Source: Nitrospirota bacterium
Lineage (GTDB): Bacteria; Nitrospirota; Thermodesulfovibrionia; Thermodesulfovibrionales; Magnetobacteriaceae
Length of the DNA: 17,412 nucleotides
Direction: 5' to 3'
Assembly (NCBI GenBank): GCA_015233485.1
Contig: JADFXO010000052.1
Span: forward strand, 1-17,412
In this document: positions 15,077 through 17,412 of the stretch, piece by piece
How the letters are laid out: each line of letters begins with the position of its first letter
Numbering within the stretch: the first letter of the stretch is position 1
Made by a program: the position numbers and the translations under genes
The notes under the pieces: model-generated
Told to the model about the DNA's origin: nothing
Seen by the model: only the letters and a program-made list of their open reading frames with translations
The model's database searches: none

Positions 15077-15132
15077 AGTGTATTATTAAAGGGTACGCTT
15101 ATTATTGATAAACCAGTAATATTTACACGTAT

Positions 15133-15143
15133 GTTATGATAAC
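15133..15143. promoter_or_regulatory. Short palindrome in the symporter leader
   Basis: GTTAT-G-ATAAC is a perfect 11-bp inverted repeat in the roughly 137-nt leader of the symporter gene. It could be an operator or a small RNA hairpin; it is short enough to arise by chance in AT-rich sequence. Confidence 0.25.
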
Positions 15144-15219
15144 GCGGACCATAGATATAAAAGTGACGTGTATGAGTGGCAAAGACTATAGTAAACTAAT
15201 CAAACAGAGGAGATGACTG

Positions 15220-16512
15220 ATGCGTCTTAGGGAAATGAGTAATTATAAAAAACTTGAAGCGTTAATGCCGTTTATGGCTATTATTTTTCTTTTTTTGGGC
15301 ATGTTGGCGGCAAAATCATCTAATGCCCTAAGCACTTCTGTTGCATCCTGGCTTTCTGCGCTTATCGATTTTTACAAGTATGCGTCTCCTTTGGTAATCT
15401 TTCTGGTTTTGGCTTGTTCGCTTTCTTATATTTTCAAAGAAAGCAAGGGGGAATTTGCGTTTCAAGCGATTTTGTTTTTTTTGAAGGCCAGAGTGCTGGC
15501 TTGTATATGGGCTGTAGCGTTTATCTCTCTTTGCCTGAGATTACCGTTTCTTCCACGCGCGTTTAACGGCTCTTTCAGCGAGTTCAAAGGCTCGGTCATA
15601 ACACTATTGGTGTCGTTGTCCCAGAATACATTTTCGTACGCGATACTATCGGCCATTATAGTTGCCTTGTTGTCAAACAAATTTACTATCATTTATAAGA
15701 TTATGAATAGTCCTTTTATATTGATTGAGAAATTTGGCAATCTCCTTTTCCCGCTTATACCGGTTTTTATGTTTATGGTTGGAGTTTACATCTATTCCCT
15801 TCCCAATGAGGTTAATAATATAATGTCAAAAGAAGGTACAAATGCTATTATTTTCAATAGCTTTAAAGTATTTGGCATGTCGCTTTCAATTGACAGCATG
15901 GGGGGATTATTCGGTATTTATATCGTTATTTCAATGTTGGTCGGCTTAGCTACTTTGTTATGGCATTTGGGGTTTGTTTTTTTTGTTAAGAAACTTGTAT
16001 ATGGTTTTTCAGTTAAACACTATTTTTCTAATTACTGGATACAGATGTTTCCGTTTTTGTTTGCCACAGCCTCGGAGTCGTTATCGATGCCTCTTAATCT
16101 TGTTTTGGTTAATAAACATTTTCCCGACATAAACAAAATGATAAAAGACTTTACCGTTTCTATTGGAAGTTATATCGGCATCAACGGAACTACGATATGT
16201 GTTTTTGTAATGGCTGCTTTCGTAGCAAAATTAGTCGGAGTCGAGCTTTCGTTTTTTGAACTTTTTATAAGTATTCCAATTGTGATTATTATAGGGCTTG
16301 GGGTGCCTGGCATCCCTGGCGAATTGTTGCTTTTTGGCGCTCCTCTGGCAGCTTTTTATAATCTGCCGGGTGCCGTTTCCACCATTTTCATAACGATATA
16401 TGTAGGACTACAGTTGGGGCTGCCGGATTCGTTCCGGTCGGGAGTCAATTCCACGGACAATAGCCTTGTCTGTATCTATCTAAACTCGATATATAAAGAA
16501 AAAAATATATAG
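15220..16512 (+). CDS. Divergent DAACS-family (dicarboxylate/amino acid:cation) symporter
   Basis: This 430-residue polytopic membrane protein follows the plan of glutamate/C4-dicarboxylate:Na+ or H+ symporters. The re-entrant loop 1 signature appears as FATASESLSMPLNLV (the family has ASSEATLP). The TM7 motif NMDGT is GINGTT. Loop 2 is GVPGIPGELLLFGAPLAAF. TM8 is DSFRSGVNSTDNSL, equivalent to DxxRTxxNVxGD. The loss of Asp in NMDGT and the changed serine motif suggest altered ion coupling or substrate. GAGGAG (15207-15212) lies 7 nt before the ATG. The gene is AT-rich compared with the upstream operon and has its own promoter. It converges on the Cache protein gene. The family call is good, the substrate unknown. 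Confidence 0.8.
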   Translation: MRLREMSNYKKLEALMPFMAIIFLFLGMLAAKSSNALSTSVASWLSALIDFYKYASPLVIFLVLACSLSYIFKESKGEFAFQAILFFLKARVLACIWAVAFISLCLRLPFLPRAFNGSFSEFKGSVITLLVSLSQNTFSYAILSAIIVALLSNKFTIIYKIMNSPFILIEKFGNLLFPLIPVFMFMVGVYIYSLPNEVNNIMSKEGTNAIIFNSFKVFGMSLSIDSMGGLFGIYIVISMLVGLATLLWHLGFVFFVKKLVYGFSVKHYFSNYWIQMFPFLFATASESLSMPLNLVLVNKHFPDINKMIKDFTVSIGSYIGINGTTICVFVMAAFVAKLVGVELSFFELFISIPIVIIIGLGVPGIPGELLLFGAPLAAFYNLPGAVSTIFITIYVGLQLGLPDSFRSGVNSTDNSLVCIYLNSIYKEKNI

Positions 16513-16532
16513 GCGCCTTTTGTAACCGTTTG

Positions 16533-16556
16533 CCAAATATAACGCCTCTCATTTGG
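16533..16556. terminator. Possible bidirectional hairpin between convergent genes
   Basis: CCAAAT (16533-16538) can pair with ATTTGG (16551-16556) over a 12-base loop, in the 50-bp gap between the symporter stop and the Cache protein stop. The stem is AT-rich and no long T-tract follows on either strand, so termination here is only a suggestion. Confidence 0.25.
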
Positions 16557-16562
16557 TTATAA

Positions 16563-17078
16563 CTATTTCTCATAAGAGCCGCTTCCGATAAAATAGTCTG
16601 TGCCCTGGATCGGTTCCACGTAACCAAATTTTTTTACCTCAAGGGGATCCGCAAAACTCTTGCCGCCTTCCCGGGGTTTTTTCCAATAAAATATCACAAA
16701 CCCTCCCCCTTTTTTAGCTGCCTCAGAAAGCTCTCGTATTACATACTTTCCTTTAGTGTCCTGCAAATCGTAGAGGTTTTTGCCGTCGAACATTTTATCT
16801 GGATGCGATATGTTTACGCACTTGTAATTATAAACATAAAAGTAACCAGTTCCATCATCAAGAAATCTGACGACTGTTACGAACTTCTTAATAATTGCAA
16901 CCTTTTCACTTTCAGCTGAAACATCCTTTAGGATTGCTCCCAGACCCATAGCCGCCGCCTTAACGGCACTGACTATGGCTTCCTTATTACATTGGCTGCC
17001 CTCTGCATCTACGTGCTGTAAAAAGACAGTCAGAGCTATAGAAACGATAAAAGCTATATTGTATAATTTATTCTTCAC
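16563..17078 (-). CDS. Exported single Cache-domain protein
   Basis: This 171-residue protein has a signal peptide (hydrophobic core 7-20, likely cleavage after VDA at residue 25) and then a single Cache_2-type sensor domain. Characteristic pieces are DDGTGYFYVYNYKCVNISHP (about 74-93), GKNLYDLQDTKGKYVIREL, GGGFVIFYWKKP and the C-terminal YVEPIQGTDYFIGSGSY. Such domains bind small carboxylates, amino acids or similar ligands in the periplasm, usually as the front end of chemoreceptors or kinases. Here nothing follows the domain: no membrane helix, HAMP or signalling part. It starts with GTG at 17078; an in-frame stop lies shortly upstream and the only later ATG would remove the signal peptide. 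A weak CAGG precedes it. Being next to a DAACS symporter it could be a ligand-binding partner, but this is conjecture. Confidence 0.85.
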   Translation of the reverse strand: MKNKLYNIAFIVSIALTVFLQHVDAEGSQCNKEAIVSAVKAAAMGLGAILKDVSAESEKVAIIKKFVTVVRFLDDGTGYFYVYNYKCVNISHPDKMFDGKNLYDLQDTKGKYVIRELSEAAKKGGGFVIFYWKKPREGGKSFADPLEVKKFGYVEPIQGTDYFIGSGSYEK

Positions 17079-17131
17079 GGCCTGCTTATTGTATCACATC
17101 TGCCATAATAAAATGAAGGGCATGTTTATAC

Positions 17132-17149
17132 TGTCAATGGCCATCCAAA
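17132..17149 (+). repeat. 18-bp direct repeat, copy 1 (IS21-like terminus fragment)
   Basis: TGTCAATGGCCATCCAAA is identical to 17286-17303, where it begins an IS21-like end. Here the match stops after 18 bp and an IS3-type left end follows directly, so this copy is a cut-off terminus. Confidence 0.75.
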
Positions 17150-17285
17150 CAATATAATACTCCCCAAAAACTGGACAGAGCAATAAGGTGGATGGTAGTC
17201 TGCCGGCAACGAAAGGAGAACGGCAGAATGAAGAAAATACGAAAGACACATGACGGAGCATTTAAGGCAAAGGTAGCGATTGAGG
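17150..17285 (+). mobile_element. Left end of an IS3-family element, truncated
   Basis: ACTCCCCAAAAACTGGACA (from 17160) is a typical IS3-family terminal sequence, and an orfA-like frame begins at 17228 behind GGAG. The element runs only to 17285, where the IS21-like terminus interrupts it. The rest of the element, including orfB and the right end, is not in the window. Confidence 0.65.
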
Positions 17286-17326
17286 TGTCAATGGCCATCC
17301 AAATATGTACCATTTCTGGTCATTGA
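17228..17326 (+). pseudogene. IS3-type transposase orfA, interrupted after 19 codons
   Basis: The frame starts MKKIRKTHDGAFKAKVAIE, a clear IS3-type OrfA N-terminus (compare KxxFKAKVALEA). At 17286 it passes into the IS21-like terminus and stops at 17324-17326 after 13 unrelated residues. The helix-turn-helix domain is lost, so no functional product is expected from this copy. AAAGGAG at 17212-17218 sits 9 nt before the ATG. Confidence 0.7.
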
Positions 17327-17412
17327 AAAATGTACCAGTATGGGAGCCTCCAAAGGGGTTAGTAATCCGTTTGGCCGCCATTATGCCGCCCGATGCTTCT
17401 CCTGATAGTCCT
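17286..17412. mobile_element. IS21-family-like element end, continues past the window
   Basis: The terminus starts TGTCAATGGCCATCCAAA and is followed by two copies of ATGTACCA (17305-17312 and 17330-17337), 25 bp apart. IS21-type elements have TG-starting ends with several such internal transposase-binding repeats. On the minus strand a frame ends with TAA at 17383-17381 and runs off the window (last residues EKHRAA); it may be the C-terminus of an IS21 gene but is too short to identify. Confidence 0.6.

Noticed and set aside
17381..17412. Minus-strand partial frame entering from the right edge
   Set aside because: Ten codons are too few to identify, although an IS21 gene end is plausible by position.
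1..17412. CRISPR array, tRNA, rRNA, riboswitch or magnetosome genes
   Set aside because: No regularly spaced repeats, no cloverleaf-like or rRNA-like stretches, and no known riboswitch core were seen. The metal-pump cluster was considered as a magnetosome locus, but no mam- or mad-type gene is recognisable.

Overview
The window comes from a Gram-negative-type bacterium. The gene content (an HMA2-type P-ATPase, PilT-like ATPases, an orphan periplasmic Cache protein, glnE) would fit Nitrospirota or a deltaproteobacterial lineage, but nothing in the DNA fixes the taxon and no rRNA or tRNA gene was seen. Base composition is uneven: the first 4.8 kb is relatively GC-rich, the methyltransferase island (about 4.87-6.34 kb) and the carboxylate-transporter region (15.0-16.5 kb) are visibly AT-rich, and both the glnE/methyltransferase junction and the right edge carry transposase debris.

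Layout. (1) 181-4758, plus strand: two peptide/nickel-type ABC permeases (DppB-like, DppC-like) run directly, with a 14-nt overlap, into glnE, the bifunctional glutamine synthetase adenylyltransferase. (2) 4770-4882: a frame-broken C-terminal scrap of a transposase. (3) 4871-6340, minus strand: a beta-class DNA methyltransferase with a C-terminal PD-(D/E)xK nuclease-like domain, apparently an acquired one-gene modification/restriction unit. (4) 6562-15039, plus strand: a tightly packed run of nine genes. It starts with two calcium/cation exchangers overlapping by 10 nt (YrbG-like and Cax-like). Next come a P-type metal ATPase with an HMA2-like N-terminal domain and no CPC-type cysteines, two tandem small paralogous membrane proteins, two HMA2-like/DUF454-like membrane proteins, and two PilT-family ATPases whose catalytic motifs have drifted from the canonical ones. 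(5) 15220-16512, plus strand: a divergent DAACS-family symporter behind its own near-consensus sigma-70 promoter. (6) 16563-17078, minus strand: an exported single Cache-domain protein. (7) 17132-17412: nested IS ends, with an IS3-like orfA cut after 19 codons by an IS21-like terminus, plus an 18-bp copy of that terminus on the other side.

The most interesting part is region 4. The P-ATPase, small tandem proteins and HMA2/DUF454 proteins look like a membrane metal-efflux module with accessory scaffold proteins, similar in concept to mycobacterial CtpC/PacL. They are linked by 4-nt and 8-nt overlaps to a pair of PilT-like hexameric-motor homologues that have lost the catalytic Glu (replaced by Asp) and the His-box histidine. 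A P-type ATPase operon ending in two motor-like ATPases is not an arrangement I recognise. With the Ca2+ exchangers upstream it suggests a divalent-cation export/homeostasis locus whose motor-like pair has an unknown role.
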